A model generated the notes under the pieces. It did not search any database and was not told where the DNA came from. It was given only the letters and a program-made list of their open reading frames with translations. A stretch of 64,000 nucleotides of DNA. Origin: Neisseria sicca. Lineage in GTDB: Bacteria > Pseudomonadota > Gammaproteobacteria > Burkholderiales > Neisseriaceae. A program made the translations under genes and the position numbers. The stretch's first letter is position 1. Every line of letters starts with the position of its first letter. The stretch covers positions 186,001 through 250,000 of the forward strand of contig NZ_POXG01000001.1 of assembly GCF_003044565.1 (NCBI RefSeq), written 5' to 3'. Positions 18,849 to 28,409 of the stretch are shown one piece after another.

Positions 18849-19005
18849 TATAGTGGATTAAATTTAAACCAGTACGGCGTTGCCTCGCCTTAGCTCAAAG
18901 AGAACGATTCTCTAAGGTGCTGAAGCACCAAGTGAATCGGTTCCGTACTATTTGTACTGTCTGCGGCTTCGTCGCCTTGTCCTGATTCAAATTTGATCCA
19001 CTATA
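18849..19005. repeat. Correia element (long, 157 bp form)
   Basis: Full-length copy with TATAGTGGATTAA and GATCCACTATA ends and the internal segment AGAACGATTCTCTAAGGTGC that the short copies lack. The right end reads CCACTATAATG, giving a TATAAT-like -10 box pointing outward. Confidence 0.95.
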
Positions 19006-19059
19006 ATGTGCCGATGTCGTCGAACAAGTTTTCAGACGACCTCGGCACATTATTTCGTA

Positions 19060-19115
19060 AAAGGTCGTCTGAAAACTAATTTAGCAAGGGTTTGCTCAGG
19101 TTTTCAGACGACCTT
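19060..19115. terminator. inverted-DUS pair downstream of the DUF302 gene
   Basis: AAGGTCGTCTGAAAAC and GTTTTCAGACGACCTT separated by 24 bases. It is placed to end the minus-strand DUF302 gene. A third DUS lies at about 19030-19042. Confidence 0.55.
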
Positions 19116-19131
19116 CGGATTTGGGCGAACC

Positions 19132-19626
19132 TTATTCCGCTACCGTTTTACGAATCAGTTTTTCCGCATTGGCGAGTGTGTTTTCCACTTCGGCGAACTC
19201 TATTTTGCTGCCCGACACCAGCGCGTGCGTGTCGTTGAACACGACTTGAACTGCGCCTTCGGTTTCGGTAACGAGGACGCGCAATGGCAGTTGCAGGGCG
19301 AAGGCGGGGTCTTTTTGCATCAGCGGCGTGCCTGCTTTGGGCGTGCCGAAAACGATGACTTTCGCAGGCTGCATGTCCAAACCGCTTTGGCGCGCGGCGG
19401 CTTGGTGGTCGATGACGGCGAACACGGTCATGCCTTTTTCTTTAACGGCGGTTTCCAAACGGCGGACGGTATCGTCGAAGCTGTATTTGCTGACGGCGGT
19501 ATGGGTTTGATTCATGGCTGAACTTTGTCGGGAATCGGGTTGTCGGGCGGCATCGCCGCTATGTGAAGCGCAGGCGGTCAGGGCGGCGAGAATGGCGGCT
19601 GCGGCGAAGGTGCGTATCGGTTTCAT
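19132..19626 (-). CDS. DUF302-domain lipoprotein
   Basis: 164-residue predicted lipoprotein: signal sequence with lipobox LTAC (AAILAALTACAS), then a DUF302 domain from about residue 45 (SKYSFDDTVRRLETAVKEKGMTVFAVIDH...VIVFGTPKAGTPLMQ...LPLRVLV). DUF302 proteins have a small TBP-like fold and unknown function, frequently near thiol and redox genes. Here the neighbours on the same strand are a rhodanese and an AhpD-like protein, which suggests a small envelope redox group. Each gene has its own DUS hairpin, so they are probably separate units. Confidence 0.85.
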   Translation of the reverse strand: MKPIRTFAAAAILAALTACASHSGDAARQPDSRQSSAMNQTHTAVSKYSFDDTVRRLETAVKEKGMTVFAVIDHQAAARQSGLDMQPAKVIVFGTPKAGTPLMQKDPAFALQLPLRVLVTETEGAVQVVFNDTHALVSGSKIEFAEVENTLANAEKLIRKTVAE

Positions 19627-19641
19627 GTTTTTCCTTGGATA

Positions 19642-19673
19642 AAAGGTCGTCTGAAACTTTTTCAGACGACCTT
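19642..19673. terminator. inverted-DUS terminator
   Basis: AAGGTCGTCTGAAA and TTTCAGACGACCTT almost abutting, between the rhodanese gene (minus) and the DUF302 gene. Confidence 0.65.
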
Positions 19674-19681
19674 GTTTGTTG

Positions 19682-20047
19682 TTATTTCAAACCTTTTTTC
19701 AGCAAGTCTTCGTAACCGCCGTGATTGGTTACGTTGGTGTAGCCTGCTTTTTTCAACTCGGCAAGCGCGACTTCGGCACGGCGGCCACTGCGGCAGTAGA
19801 GGTTGACGGGCGCGTTTTTGTCGGGGCTGACGCTTTTGATGCGTTCGACGATTTGTTCGTGCGGAATGTTGACCGAACCTTGCAGGTGGCCGGATTTGAA
19901 TTCTTCTTCGGAACGTACGTCAATCCATACGCCTTTAGCTTTAGCAGGTTGCGCGCTGGCGGCTTTAGCAGCGGGCGCGGCATAGGATACGGCGGCAGGA
20001 AGGATGAGTGCGGCGGCAGTCAGCGCAGCAGTCAGTAATTTTTTCAT
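19682..20047 (-). CDS. periplasmic rhodanese-like protein
   Basis: 121-residue single-domain rhodanese with a signal peptide (MKKLLTAALTAAALILPAAVSYA). The rhodanese domain runs from WIDVRSEEEFKSGHLQGSVNIPH to the active-site loop CRSGRR with Cys85, the persulfide-forming residue. It ends AGYTNVTNHGGYEDLLKKG. It resembles E. coli PspE in size and location. The likely role is sulfur transfer or thiol chemistry in the periplasm; the substrate is unknown. Confidence 0.9.
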   Translation of the reverse strand: MKKLLTAALTAAALILPAAVSYAAPAAKAASAQPAKAKGVWIDVRSEEEFKSGHLQGSVNIPHEQIVERIKSVSPDKNAPVNLYCRSGRRAEVALAELKKAGYTNVTNHGGYEDLLKKGLK

Positions 20048-20122
20048 GGTTGTTTCTCCAAACGGTTGAACAAAGACATCAATCTAAACGGTTCGGCGGC
20101 AAAAAGCAATGCCCGTCAGCAG

Positions 20123-20162
20123 AAGGGTCGTCTGAAACGGGAGTGGTTTTCAGACGACCCTT
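20123..20162. terminator. inverted-DUS terminator
   Basis: AGGGTCGTCTGAAA and TTTCAGACGACCCT with flanking tracts, located just 3' of the minus-strand AhpD-like gene. Confidence 0.65.
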
Positions 20163-20172
20163 TGAGACAAAA

Positions 20173-20508
20173 TCAACGCTGTGCGTCAACCGCTTCCAAA
20201 GCACGCAGGGCATAAGTGTAGGCAGCGCCTGCGTTCAGGGAAATGGCGGTCGCCAGCGCGCCGGCGATTTCGCTTTCAGTCGCGCCCGCTTTGGCGGCTG
20301 CAGCGGCGTGTACGCTGATGCAGCTTTCGCAACGGGTAGTGATGGCGACGGCGAGGGCAATCAGCTCGCGGGTTTTCGCATCCAACGCTTCGGCTGCGGC
20401 GGCTTGTTCCAGCGCGCCGTAGGCTTGCAGCATTTTCGGGTGGTTTTTACCCAGCTCGCCGAATGATTTTTTCACGTGTGCGGTGTGTTCGGGCCAATTT
20501 AGAAACAT
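20173..20508 (-). CDS. AhpD-like / carboxymuconolactone decarboxylase family protein
   Basis: 111-residue all-helical protein of the CMD/AhpD family. The redox motif CESC is seen in ITTRCESCISVHAAAAAKAGAT, matching the CxxC...H pattern of alkylhydroperoxidase-like members. The likely role is peroxide or disulfide reduction in the cytoplasm. It is transcribed divergently from an AraC-type regulator, so that regulator probably controls it. Length is usual for a small CMD protein. Confidence 0.87.
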   Translation of the reverse strand: MFLNWPEHTAHVKKSFGELGKNHPKMLQAYGALEQAAAAEALDAKTRELIALAVAITTRCESCISVHAAAAAKAGATESEIAGALATAISLNAGAAYTYALRALEAVDAQR

Positions 20509-20602
20509 TTTGATTTCCTTTCCAATGTGTTTGATATGAAGGATGCTGCTCTTTCATGGCAAATTTCAATTTAATCCGCCATCTTTACATCCGATGAATG
20601 GC

Positions 20603-20638
20603 ATTATTGCAATAATTTGACTATTATAATCGTCAAAT
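20603..20638. promoter_or_regulatory. palindromic operator candidates in the divergent promoter region
   Basis: ATTATTGCAATAAT (20603-20616) is a perfect 14-bp palindrome. Directly beside it, ATTTGAC (20615-20621) and GTCAAAT (20632-20638) form an inverted repeat around TATAAT (20625-20630). Both lie between the AhpD-like gene and the araC-type gene, where a shared operator would be expected. Confidence 0.4.
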
Positions 20639-20665
20639 CATCTCATTCACTTGCAAAAAATACTT

Positions 20666-21616
20666 ATGGACACTTTGGACAAACTCATCGAACTGGCGCA
20701 AATCACCGGCAGCGTGGACATACAATGCCTGTTCCGCGACAAATGGTACGCCCCGCACGGACGCAGACGCGCACACGGCATCGCGCACCTTGTCGTCGCA
20801 GGAGAAAGCTACATCAAAATCGAAGGCGAACCCGAAGCACGTCTCTTACAAACCGGCGACCTTATCTTTTTCCCGCGCAGCGCGGAGCACATCATCAGCA
20901 GCGAAGCAGACTGCAACAACTGTGGCGATACACCGCATATCAACAACAGCGGCGCATTCACAGTCGCCTCATCCCGTAGCGGCGGCGAAAAAAGCCTCGA
21001 TTTGTTCTGCGCCCGCTTCGAATACGACGAACACGCCGACATCATGCACGACCTGCCCGAAACCGTCCTTATCAAGATGGACCATCCCTCGCTGCAATGT
21101 CTTATCTCCATGTTGCAATACGAAAGCGCGCACACGCTTTCCGGCTCGCGCGCCATTGTCAACGCCCTTTCCTCCGTACTCCTCGTCCTCATCGTCCGCG
21201 CCCATCTCGAACAAGGCGGAGAAGCACCTTTGGGCGGCATACTCAATGGCCTGCGCGACAAACGCCTGCGCCAACTCATCCAAACCGTCGTCAGCCGCCC
21301 CGAAGACGAGTGGAACATCGAAAAAATGACCGAGCTTGCCAACCTCTCCCGCGCCCAACTCATGCGCCTGTTCAAACAGCAAACCGGCATCAGCCCCCAC
21401 GCCTTTGTCAACCTCATCCGCCTGCGCCAAGCCGCCGTATTGCTGCGGCAAACCGCCGATTCCGTCCTGTCCGTCGCGCTGAACGTCGGCTTTCAATCCG
21501 AAACCCACTTCGGCAAAGCGTTTAAAAAACAATACGGGATTTCGCCAGGGCAATATAGGAAAAACGAAAACGAAACGGCAGATGAAGATACCAGCCGGCC
21601 GCTTGAAGGCATTTGA
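20666..21616 (+). CDS. AraC-family transcriptional regulator
   Basis: 316-residue regulator. The N-terminal cupin-like sensor domain (residues ~10-130) includes HGIAHLVVAGESYIKIEGE and GDLIFFPRSAEHI. The C-terminal AraC DNA-binding domain has two helix-turn-helix units: MTELANLSRAQLMRLFKQQT and SVLSVALNVGFQSETHFGKAFKK, ending YGISPGQYRK. Four cysteines in the sensor half, including DCNNCGD, could serve redox or metal sensing. Start ATG 20666; a TTG five codons upstream is possible. It is divergent from the AhpD-like gene, its probable target. Confidence 0.9.
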   Translation: MDTLDKLIELAQITGSVDIQCLFRDKWYAPHGRRRAHGIAHLVVAGESYIKIEGEPEARLLQTGDLIFFPRSAEHIISSEADCNNCGDTPHINNSGAFTVASSRSGGEKSLDLFCARFEYDEHADIMHDLPETVLIKMDHPSLQCLISMLQYESAHTLSGSRAIVNALSSVLLVLIVRAHLEQGGEAPLGGILNGLRDKRLRQLIQTVVSRPEDEWNIEKMTELANLSRAQLMRLFKQQTGISPHAFVNLIRLRQAAVLLRQTADSVLSVALNVGFQSETHFGKAFKKQYGISPGQYRKNENETADEDTSRPLEGI

Positions 21617-21765
21617 ACCCGAAAGGTCGTCTGAAAACGGCAAAGTCAAAAGCGTTATAAACTTTTGATTTATCGTTCAACCATTGTGATACTGCGGAAA
21701 AGCCTGTTTGGATACACCGTTTATTTGCCTATATAATCCATTTTTCCCTTTTCAGACGACCTCTT

Positions 21766-22611
21766 ATGCTCAGCTACCGCCACGCCTTCCATGCCGGCAA
21801 CCATGCCGATATGATCAAGCATTTCATCCTTTTCCTGACGCTTGATTACTTCAATCAAAAAGACAAGCCCTATTGGTATATCGATACCCACAGCGGCGCA
21901 GGCTTATATGATTTGAGTGGCAACGAAGCGCAGAAAGTCGGCGAATACAAACAAGGCATCCGGTTGCTCCAAGAGGCGGAACATCTGTCGCCCGAGCTGT
22001 CCGCCTTTATCGCCCGTCTAAAATCCATACTCCCGCAAGAACAGCTCTATTGCGGTTCGCCGTGGCTTGCCCAAGCCCTGACGCGCCACAGCGACAAACT
22101 GCGTTTGTTTGAGTTGCATCCTGCTGATTTCCAACATTTAAAAAACAATATGGAAGAAGCGCGTTTGGGCAGACGCGGGCAGATTGTGCAGACAGACGGT
22201 TTTCGTGGTTTGATTTCGCAGCTGCCCCCGCCGCCGCGCCGTGCTGTTGTCCTGATCGACCCTCCGTATGAAGAAAAGCAAGACTATCAGCGCGTTGTCC
22301 AAACTTTAAAAGACGCGCTCAAACGCTTTGAGCAGGGTTGTTATATGGTTTGGTATCCTTGTTTGAGCCGCGAAGAAAGCCGCAAGCTGCCCGAGCAATT
22401 GCAAAAGCTGATGCCCGACAGCTACCTGCACGCCGAGTTATACGTCCACACCCCGCGCCCGGACGGATTCGGGATGCACGGCAGCGGCATGTTTATCATC
22501 AATCCGCCCTACCTGCTGCCAGAGCTGCTGAAAAACAACCTTCCCGCGTTGACCGACATATTGGCTCAAGACAACGGCGCGCGCTTCATCTTAAACAGCT
22601 GCATAAAATAA
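21766..22611 (+). CDS. rlmJ: 23S rRNA (adenine2030-N6)-methyltransferase RlmJ
   Basis: 281-residue SAM-dependent methyltransferase that makes m6A2030 in 23S rRNA. Family marks: start MLSYRHAFHAGNHADMIKH, the SAM-binding region YIDTHSGAGLYDL, and catalytic DPPY in VVLIDPPYEEKQDYQ. Length is typical (280). The ATG directly follows a reverse DUS (TTTTCAGACGACCTCTT), so the ribosome site is poor. Confidence 0.95.
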   Translation: MLSYRHAFHAGNHADMIKHFILFLTLDYFNQKDKPYWYIDTHSGAGLYDLSGNEAQKVGEYKQGIRLLQEAEHLSPELSAFIARLKSILPQEQLYCGSPWLAQALTRHSDKLRLFELHPADFQHLKNNMEEARLGRRGQIVQTDGFRGLISQLPPPPRRAVVLIDPPYEEKQDYQRVVQTLKDALKRFEQGCYMVWYPCLSREESRKLPEQLQKLMPDSYLHAELYVHTPRPDGFGMHGSGMFIINPPYLLPELLKNNLPALTDILAQDNGARFILNSCIK

Positions 22612-22717
22612 TCATCCTTCCCCAGTCCCACCGAACCAAGACACCGGTGGGAAATCCTGTGGCAGAGGCATCCGATTTAAACTACAATTCACTACATTGT
22701 TTTTACGCTTTCAAATT

Positions 22718-23089
22718 ATGACTATCAGACATCCCGCCTCATTGCTTTTGGCTCCCCTTTGTGCGCTTCTTCTATGCTCGTGCGAACGCTCAGTCCAAGA
22801 TACGGTACAAGAAACCTTCGGCGAAGAGCTTCGCGGTCATTTCATTAGCAGCGCGACCGCCATCTGCGTGGAAAAAGCGCCGAAAAGCAGCGCGATACCG
22901 TCTGATACCGTACAGCAAATCTGTTCGTGCGCTTCGGAAAAAACCGCAGACCAGATATCCATCGAAGATATGTCGAAACTCATCGGCGGCGAAGTCGGCG
23001 GCGAGCTGAAAACCAAAATCAAGCAAAGCGCGGTCGAATGCGCCAAAGAAATGATAGGCGCCGCCTCCGCTCCTTCAAGCAAAAAATAA
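22718..23089 (+). CDS. predicted lipoprotein, Cys-containing
   Basis: 123-residue protein with a lipoprotein signal (MTIRHPASLLLAPLCALLLCSC, lipobox LLCSC; the exact lipidated Cys is ambiguous). The mature part has further cysteines in TAICVEKAPKSS, QQICSCASEK and VECAKEMIG. The gene at 60835 on the minus strand encodes a lipoprotein with a similar Cys pattern (ICGCASEEAPNQVS), so the two are probably paralogues of one neisserial family. Start ATG 22718 has no clear Shine-Dalgarno; a TTG 21 bases upstream is an alternative. Confidence 0.72.
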   Translation: MTIRHPASLLLAPLCALLLCSCERSVQDTVQETFGEELRGHFISSATAICVEKAPKSSAIPSDTVQQICSCASEKTADQISIEDMSKLIGGEVGGELKTKIKQSAVECAKEMIGAASAPSSKK

Positions 23090-23096
23090 ATACCGA

Positions 23097-23129
23097 CCTC
23101 GTCTGAAAACCATTTTCAGACGACCTTTT
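23097..23129. terminator. inverted-DUS terminator
   Basis: TCGTCTGAAAA and TTTTCAGACGA with a 3-base loop followed by CCTTTTCTTTTTT on +, a good intrinsic terminator for the lipoprotein gene. Confidence 0.75.
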
Positions 23130-23158
23130 CTTTTTTATAGCCAGAAACCGAGTCCGAT

Positions 23159-24133
23159 ATGAAAACATTAGCGCAATTCCTACCGCAGCATTTACAGCAA
23201 AACAACATTCCTGCCGAATTGGGCAGCGTCCTCGAATCCATTGTTGCCGCCTGCTCCGACATCAGCGGCAAAGTCCGCTTGGGCGCACTCGCCGGCGTGT
23301 TGGGCATGGCGGGTACGGGCAATGTTCAGGGCGAAGATCAGAAAAAGCTGGATGTGATTGCCAACGATATCCTGATTGACGTCTTGAAAAACAACGCCCA
23401 TGTCGCCGGTTTGGCAAGCGAGGAAGAGGATACTTTTGTGGCAGCCAACGAAAACGGCGGCTATCTCGTCTTGTTTGACCCTCTGGACGGCTCGTCCAAT
23501 ATCGACGTCAATATTTCCGTCGGCACGATTTTTTCCGTACTCGCTAAGCCCGAAGGTCGTCTGAATACCGAATCCTTCCTGCAAAAAGGCTGTGACCAAG
23601 TGGCGGCAGGTTATGTTTTGTACGGTCCGCAAACCCAATTGGTGTTCACTTTGAAACACGGCGTTTTCGTGTTCACACTCAATGAAAACAACGACTTCGT
23701 CCTGACCAAAGAAAATCCAGAAGTTCCGGCATCGACCAAAGAATTTGCCATCAATATGTCCAACTCCCGCCACTGGCAAGCCCCTATGCAGCAATATATT
23801 AACGAGCTGCTGGCAGGCGATACGGGCGTTCGCGGTAAAAATTACAATATGCGCTGGGTGGCGAGCATGGTCGCAGAAATCCACCGCATCCTGATGCGCG
23901 GCGGCGTGTTTATGTATCCTCAAGACAAACGCGATCCGTCCAAACCCGGCAAGCTGCGCCTGATGTACGAAGCCAACCCGATGAGCCTGATTTTGGAACA
24001 GGCAGGCGCAGCGGCAAGCAATGCTTTGGAAAACATGCTCGACATCGTCCCCACGGGTCTGCACCAACGCGTAGCCGTCGTCATGGGCAGCCGCGAGGAA
24101 GTCGAATACGTCGGCAAGCTGCATCAGGGCTAA
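23159..24133 (+). CDS. fbp: fructose-1,6-bisphosphatase class I
   Basis: 324-residue enzyme that hydrolyses fructose 1,6-bisphosphate in gluconeogenesis. The metal and substrate sites are present: [10 protein letters not shown] (Glu metal ligands), [21 protein letters not shown], and the C-terminal [18 protein letters not shown]. Length is normal for class I. A DUS is embedded in frame near 23573. A large antisense frame over this gene is a shadow. Confidence 0.97.
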   Translation: MKTLAQFLPQHLQQNNIPAELGSVLESIVAACSDISGKVRLGALAGVLGMAGTGNVQGEDQKKLDVIANDILIDVLKNNAHVAGLASEEEDTFVAANENGGYLVLFDPLDGSSNIDVNISVGTIFSVLAKPEGRLNTESFLQKGCDQVAAGYVLYGPQTQLVFTLKHGVFVFTLNENNDFVLTKENPEVPASTKEFAINMSNSRHWQAPMQQYINELLAGDTGVRGKNYNMRWVASMVAEIHRILMRGGVFMYPQDKRDPSKPGKLRLMYEANPMSLILEQAGAAASNALENMLDIVPTGLHQRVAVVMGSREEVEYVGKLHQG

Positions 24134-24163
24134 CACGTTGAATAGGTAAGATATCCTGCCATA

Positions 24164-24232
24164 AAAAGGTCGTCTGAAAATCCGTTTCAGCATTCTCTAT
24201 GAACGTTGAAACAGGTTTTCAGACGACCTTTT
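24164..24232. terminator. long inverted-DUS hairpin after fbp
   Basis: AAAAAGGTCGTCTGAAAA and TTTTCAGACGACCTTTT flank a 35-base loop that itself contains GTTTCA and TGAAAC as inner arms. It is placed as the fbp terminator. Confidence 0.65.
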
Positions 24233-24254
24233 GTGTATTTAGTATTCGGGCATT

Positions 24255-24361
24255 TATAGTGGATTAAATTTAAATCAGGACAAGGCGACGAAGCCGCAGA
24301 CAGTACAGATAGTACTGCAAGGCGAGGCAACACCGTACTGGTTTAAAGTTAATCCACTATA
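24255..24361. repeat. Correia element (short, 107 bp form)
   Basis: TATAGTGGATTAAATTTAAA to TTAATCCACTATA, in inverse orientation relative to the copy at 1405. The 50-bp internal segment is missing. Confidence 0.95.
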
Positions 24362-24415
24362 TTGAGTCATCGACAAGGCTCGCTGCTTGGCAAACCTTGA
24401 ATCAGTTGCCGACCG

Positions 24416-25315
<900 letters not shown>

Positions 25316-25317
25316 TC

Positions 25318-25329
25318 ATTGTTAACAAT
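25318..25329. promoter_or_regulatory. ATTGTTAACAAT palindrome upstream of argB
   Basis: Perfect 12-bp palindrome between a minus-strand TATAAT (-10 like, about 25338-25343) and the argB start, so it would sit near +1. The same word occurs before alaA (30337) and a near copy before the OFA transporter (52437). Confidence 0.45.
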
Positions 25330-25337
25330 TTAATCAT

Positions 25338-25426
25338 TATAGCGGATTCGCTTTGAATCGGTACAAATCGGCTCTGCTAGTTTCTTCGGCTTTGCCGTCT
25401 TGCCATGATTTAAAGCCAAACTGCCC
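25338..25426. repeat. degenerate Correia-like element
   Basis: TATAGCGGATT...TTTGAATCGGTAC...CGGCTTTGCCGTCTTGCC...TGATTTAAA follows the order of Correia-element blocks with many mismatches, and lacks a clean right end. It occupies most of the 308-base argB / M14 carboxypeptidase gap; nothing else was recognised there. Confidence 0.4.
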
Positions 25427-25614
25427 TATCTTAACGTCAAAGGTCGTATGAAACAACATTCCGCAGCCCTTATCGGTTGAGGATGCGCCCGTCGGAATGG
25501 TAGAATCAACGGATTCGGGCATATCGGTTTGCCGTCGCCGACGGATACGGTATCGCCCACACATTTTCTCAAACAACGGTTATCCGGTTTACCTGATATA
25601 CCGAGGACTTTCCC

Positions 25615-26745
25615 ATGATTAAAATCAGCACTCAATTTGACGCCGGCTCCGTTGTTGTCAAAGACCTGACCGACCCCGCCAATATCCGCCTCGAGCTGCG
25701 TCCGGACAACGCTTCCGATTTCGCCCAATGGTTTTATTTCCGTCTGCAAGGTGCGGCGTATCAGAATTGCGTGATGCACTTTGAAAACGCGGCGGACTCG
25801 GCTTATCCCGAAGGCTGGGAAGATTATCAGGCGTGCGCCTCTTACGACCGCCAAAATTGGTTCCGCGTCCCGACCGAATACGAAAACGGCGTGTTGACCA
25901 TCAACCATACGCCCTTGTCCAACAGCGTTTACTACGCCTATTTCGAACCCTATTCCCACGAGCAGCATTTAAACCTCTTGGGCGACGCGCAAGGCAGCGG
26001 GCTTTGCCGCATTGACGACTTGGGCAGCACCGTACAAGGCCGCGACATCAACCTGTTGACCATCGGCAACCAAGTCGAAAGCGACATGAAAATCTGGATT
26101 ATCGCGCGCCAGCATCCGGGCGAAACGATGGCGGAATGGTTTATAGAAGGGCTGCTCGGCCGCCTGCTCGATCCGCAAGACCCGACCGCACGCATCTTGC
26201 TCGACCGCGCCACTTTCTATATCGTGCCGAACATGAATCCCGACGGCTCGGTATTGGGCAACCTGCGCACGAATGCCGCTGGAACGAACCTCAACCGCGA
26301 ATGGGAAAATCCGACTTTGGAAAAAAGTCCCGAAGTCTTCCTCGTGCGCGAAAAAATGCTGGAAACCGGCGTGGATTTGTTCCTAGACATTCATGGCGAC
26401 GAAGCATTACCGTTTGTCTTTGTCGCCGGTACGGAAGGCGTGCCGAACTACAATCCGCGCATCGCCGCACTGGAAACGCAGTTCAAAACCGCCCTGCTCT
26501 CCGCCAGTCCAGACTTCCAAGACGAATACGGCTATGACAAAGACGCGCCCGGTCAGGCAAACATGACGCTCGCGACCAACTGGGTGGGCAACCGTTTTGA
26601 CTGCCTTGCCTATACGCTGGAAATGCCGTTTAAAGACAACGCCAACCTGCCCGACGACGACTTCGGCTGGAACGGTCAACGCTCCTTGCGCTTGGGCGAA
26701 GCCATGTTGTCTGCCGTCTTGAACGTTGTCGATGATTTGCGATAA
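25615..26745 (+). CDS. M14-family zinc carboxypeptidase (cytosolic carboxypeptidase-like)
   Basis: 376-residue metallocarboxypeptidase without signal peptide. An N-terminal beta-sandwich (residues 1-125, with FAQWFYFRLQGA and NHTPLSNSVYYAYFEPYS) is typical of CCP-type enzymes. The zinc ligands are HPGE (His167, Glu170) and His260 in DLFLDIHGDE; LNREW supplies a substrate-binding Asn-Arg pair and YTLEMPFK the catalytic Glu region. Eukaryotic relatives remove glutamates from tubulin tails; the bacterial substrate is unknown. Confidence 0.9.
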   Translation: MIKISTQFDAGSVVVKDLTDPANIRLELRPDNASDFAQWFYFRLQGAAYQNCVMHFENAADSAYPEGWEDYQACASYDRQNWFRVPTEYENGVLTINHTPLSNSVYYAYFEPYSHEQHLNLLGDAQGSGLCRIDDLGSTVQGRDINLLTIGNQVESDMKIWIIARQHPGETMAEWFIEGLLGRLLDPQDPTARILLDRATFYIVPNMNPDGSVLGNLRTNAAGTNLNREWENPTLEKSPEVFLVREKMLETGVDLFLDIHGDEALPFVFVAGTEGVPNYNPRIAALETQFKTALLSASPDFQDEYGYDKDAPGQANMTLATNWVGNRFDCLAYTLEMPFKDNANLPDDDFGWNGQRSLRLGEAMLSAVLNVVDDLR

Positions 26746-26762
26746 TTCTTTTCCCATCACAC

Positions 26763-26807
26763 AAAAGGTCGTCTGAAAATCCTAATCGGCATTTTCAGAC
26801 GACCTTT
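26763..26807. terminator. inverted-DUS terminator
   Basis: AAAAGGTCGTCTGAAAAT and ATTTTCAGACGACCTTT with a 9-base loop, between the carboxypeptidase gene and lgt. Confidence 0.7.
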
Positions 26808-26854
26808 GTCGGGCTAAAACACATAAACTGCCCTTCCCATAAGGAACACACATC

Positions 26855-27709
26855 ATGATGATACATCCGAAGTTCAATCCTGTTGCGATCAGTATTGACC
26901 CTATCGCCATCCGCTGGTATGCCCTCAGCTATATCGTCGGCTTTATGCTTTTCCTATGGCTGGGTCGCCGCCGTATCAAACAAGGCAACACCGCCTTTAC
27001 CAAAGAAATGCTCGACGACTTCCTGACTTGGGGCGTGTTGGGCGTCATCCTCGGCGGACGACTCGGCTATATCCTGTTTTACAAATTCTCGTACTACCTC
27101 GACCATCCGCTCGAAATGCTCAAAGTTTGGGAAGGCGGCATGTCGTTCCACGGCGGCTTCTTGGGCGTCGTCATCGCCATGTGGCTGTTCAGCCGCAAAC
27201 ACAAAATCAGTACCTTGAAAACCATGGATTTCGTCGCACCGCTCGTTCCGCTGGGCTTGGCTTCCGGCCGTATCGGCAACTTCATCAACGGCGAACTCTG
27301 GGGCCGGATTACCGACATCAACGCCTTTTGGGCAATGGGCTTCCCGCAAGCACGCGCAGAAGACCTCAACGCCGCCGTGCGCAACCCGCTTTGGGCAGAA
27401 TGGATGCAGCAATACCATGTGCTGCCGCGCCACCCTTCGCAACTCTACCAATTCGCCCTTGAAGGCATCTGCCTCTTCATCGTCGTATGGATTTTCTCCA
27501 AAAAACCACGCCCGACCGGACAAGTCGCCTCCCTCTTCCTCGGCGGCTACGGCTTCTTCCGCTTCATCGCCGAATACGCCCGCCAGCCCGACGACTATCT
27601 CGGCCTGCTCACCTTGGGCTTGTCGATGGGACAATGGTTGAGCGTTCCGATGATTGTTTTGGGCGCCATCGGCTTCGTCTGGTTCGGTAAGAAAAACCGC
27701 CTGAACTGA
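26855..27709 (+). CDS. lgt: prolipoprotein diacylglyceryl transferase
   Basis: 284-residue inner-membrane enzyme with seven membrane segments that attaches diacylglycerol to the lipobox Cys of prolipoproteins, the first maturation step for the lipoproteins seen elsewhere in this window. Signatures: [15 protein letters not shown], the His-Gly motif [13 protein letters not shown], and the Lgt signature [14 protein letters not shown] with the essential Arg. Length normal. AAGGAACAC precedes the ATG. Confidence 0.97.
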   Translation: MMIHPKFNPVAISIDPIAIRWYALSYIVGFMLFLWLGRRRIKQGNTAFTKEMLDDFLTWGVLGVILGGRLGYILFYKFSYYLDHPLEMLKVWEGGMSFHGGFLGVVIAMWLFSRKHKISTLKTMDFVAPLVPLGLASGRIGNFINGELWGRITDINAFWAMGFPQARAEDLNAAVRNPLWAEWMQQYHVLPRHPSQLYQFALEGICLFIVVWIFSKKPRPTGQVASLFLGGYGFFRFIAEYARQPDDYLGLLTLGLSMGQWLSVPMIVLGAIGFVWFGKKNRLN

Positions 27710-27901
27710 TTGCCCAAAGGTCGTCTGAAAACCCAAACGGGACGCTGTAATAAGCATCCCGTCATCACGTCAGCTATTCCAAACGGGCGCAATTTGCGAT
27801 TCATCAAACCGAATCGCAAAAAATTTTAAATCCGACTTGGTTTATCCGCCGCCCGATGGTATCTTGGCACACCTTTCCACCTTTTTTAAAGAGAGACTAA
27901 A

Positions 27902-28048
27902 ATGTCAGAAGAAAACAAAATCAAAGTCAACGACCTGCCCGAAGACAAAAAAGAACAGTCTGAAGAAGTCGAGCTGCCCGTAGTCAACAACGAAGAAAAA
28001 CGCGGCGGCCACAGCGAAGGCGGCTGCTGCGGCGCATGCGGCGGTTGA
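27902..28048 (+). CDS. 48-residue acidic peptide with Cys/Gly-rich tail
   Basis: Short gene: ATG 27902 after AGAGAGACTAAA, TGA at 28046-28048. The product begins MSEENKIKVNDLPEDKK, is highly acidic in the middle (EEVELPVVNNEE), and ends in GGHSEGGCCGACGG. Three cysteines and a His at the C-terminus could bind metal or be a modification site. It has its own ribosome site and an inverted-DUS terminator directly after, which argues that it is a real gene. No family recognised. Confidence 0.68.
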   Translation: MSEENKIKVNDLPEDKKEQSEEVELPVVNNEEKRGGHSEGGCCGACGG

Positions 28049-28065
28049 TTCCGTTTTGAAAAACA

Positions 28066-28106
28066 AAGGTCGTCTGAAAACCTGAAACAGGGTTTTCAGA
28101 CGACTT
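28066..28106. terminator. inverted-DUS terminator
   Basis: AAAGGTCGTCTGAAAACCTG pairs with CAGGGTTTTCAGACGACTTT (one mismatch), followed by TTTATAA. It ends the small Cys-peptide gene. Confidence 0.7.
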
Positions 28107-28135
28107 TTTATAATGTAGGAATATGGCAGATTTTG

Positions 28136-28290
28136 TATAGTGGATTAACAAAAATCAGGACAAAGCGACGAAGCCGCAGACAGTACAAATAGTACGGAAC
28201 CGATTCACTTAGTGCTTCAGCACCTTAGAGAATCGTTCTCTTTGAGCTAAGGCGAGGCAACGCCGTACTGGTTTTTGTTAATCCACTATA
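28136..28290. repeat. Correia element (long, 155 bp form)
   Basis: TATAGTGGATTAACAAAAATC to TTAATCCACTATA, with the internal AGAATCGTTCTCTTTGAGC segment. With the hairpin before it, it accounts for most of the 360-base gap before the sirtuin gene; the rest holds nothing recognisable. Confidence 0.95.
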
Positions 28291-28409
28291 AAACCAGACG
28301 TTCTGCCCAACGCTCTGCCAAATTGTCCAAATACGGCACGAAGTCCGTTCACGACAACTCACGCATCATCCGTCCTGAAAACAAAATAAAAATTTCAAAA
28401 CAAAACGTC

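Noticed and set aside
23192..24193. 333-residue minus-strand frame antisense to fbp
   Set aside because: It mirrors the fbp codon pattern, has no ribosome site or family features, and fbp is certain.
25337..25576. Short minus-strand ORFs between argB and the carboxypeptidase
   Set aside because: They lie in a degenerate Correia-like repeat and have no start signals.
26954..27757. 267-residue frame antisense to lgt
   Set aside because: Lgt is unmistakable on the + strand; this frame lacks membrane or family features.
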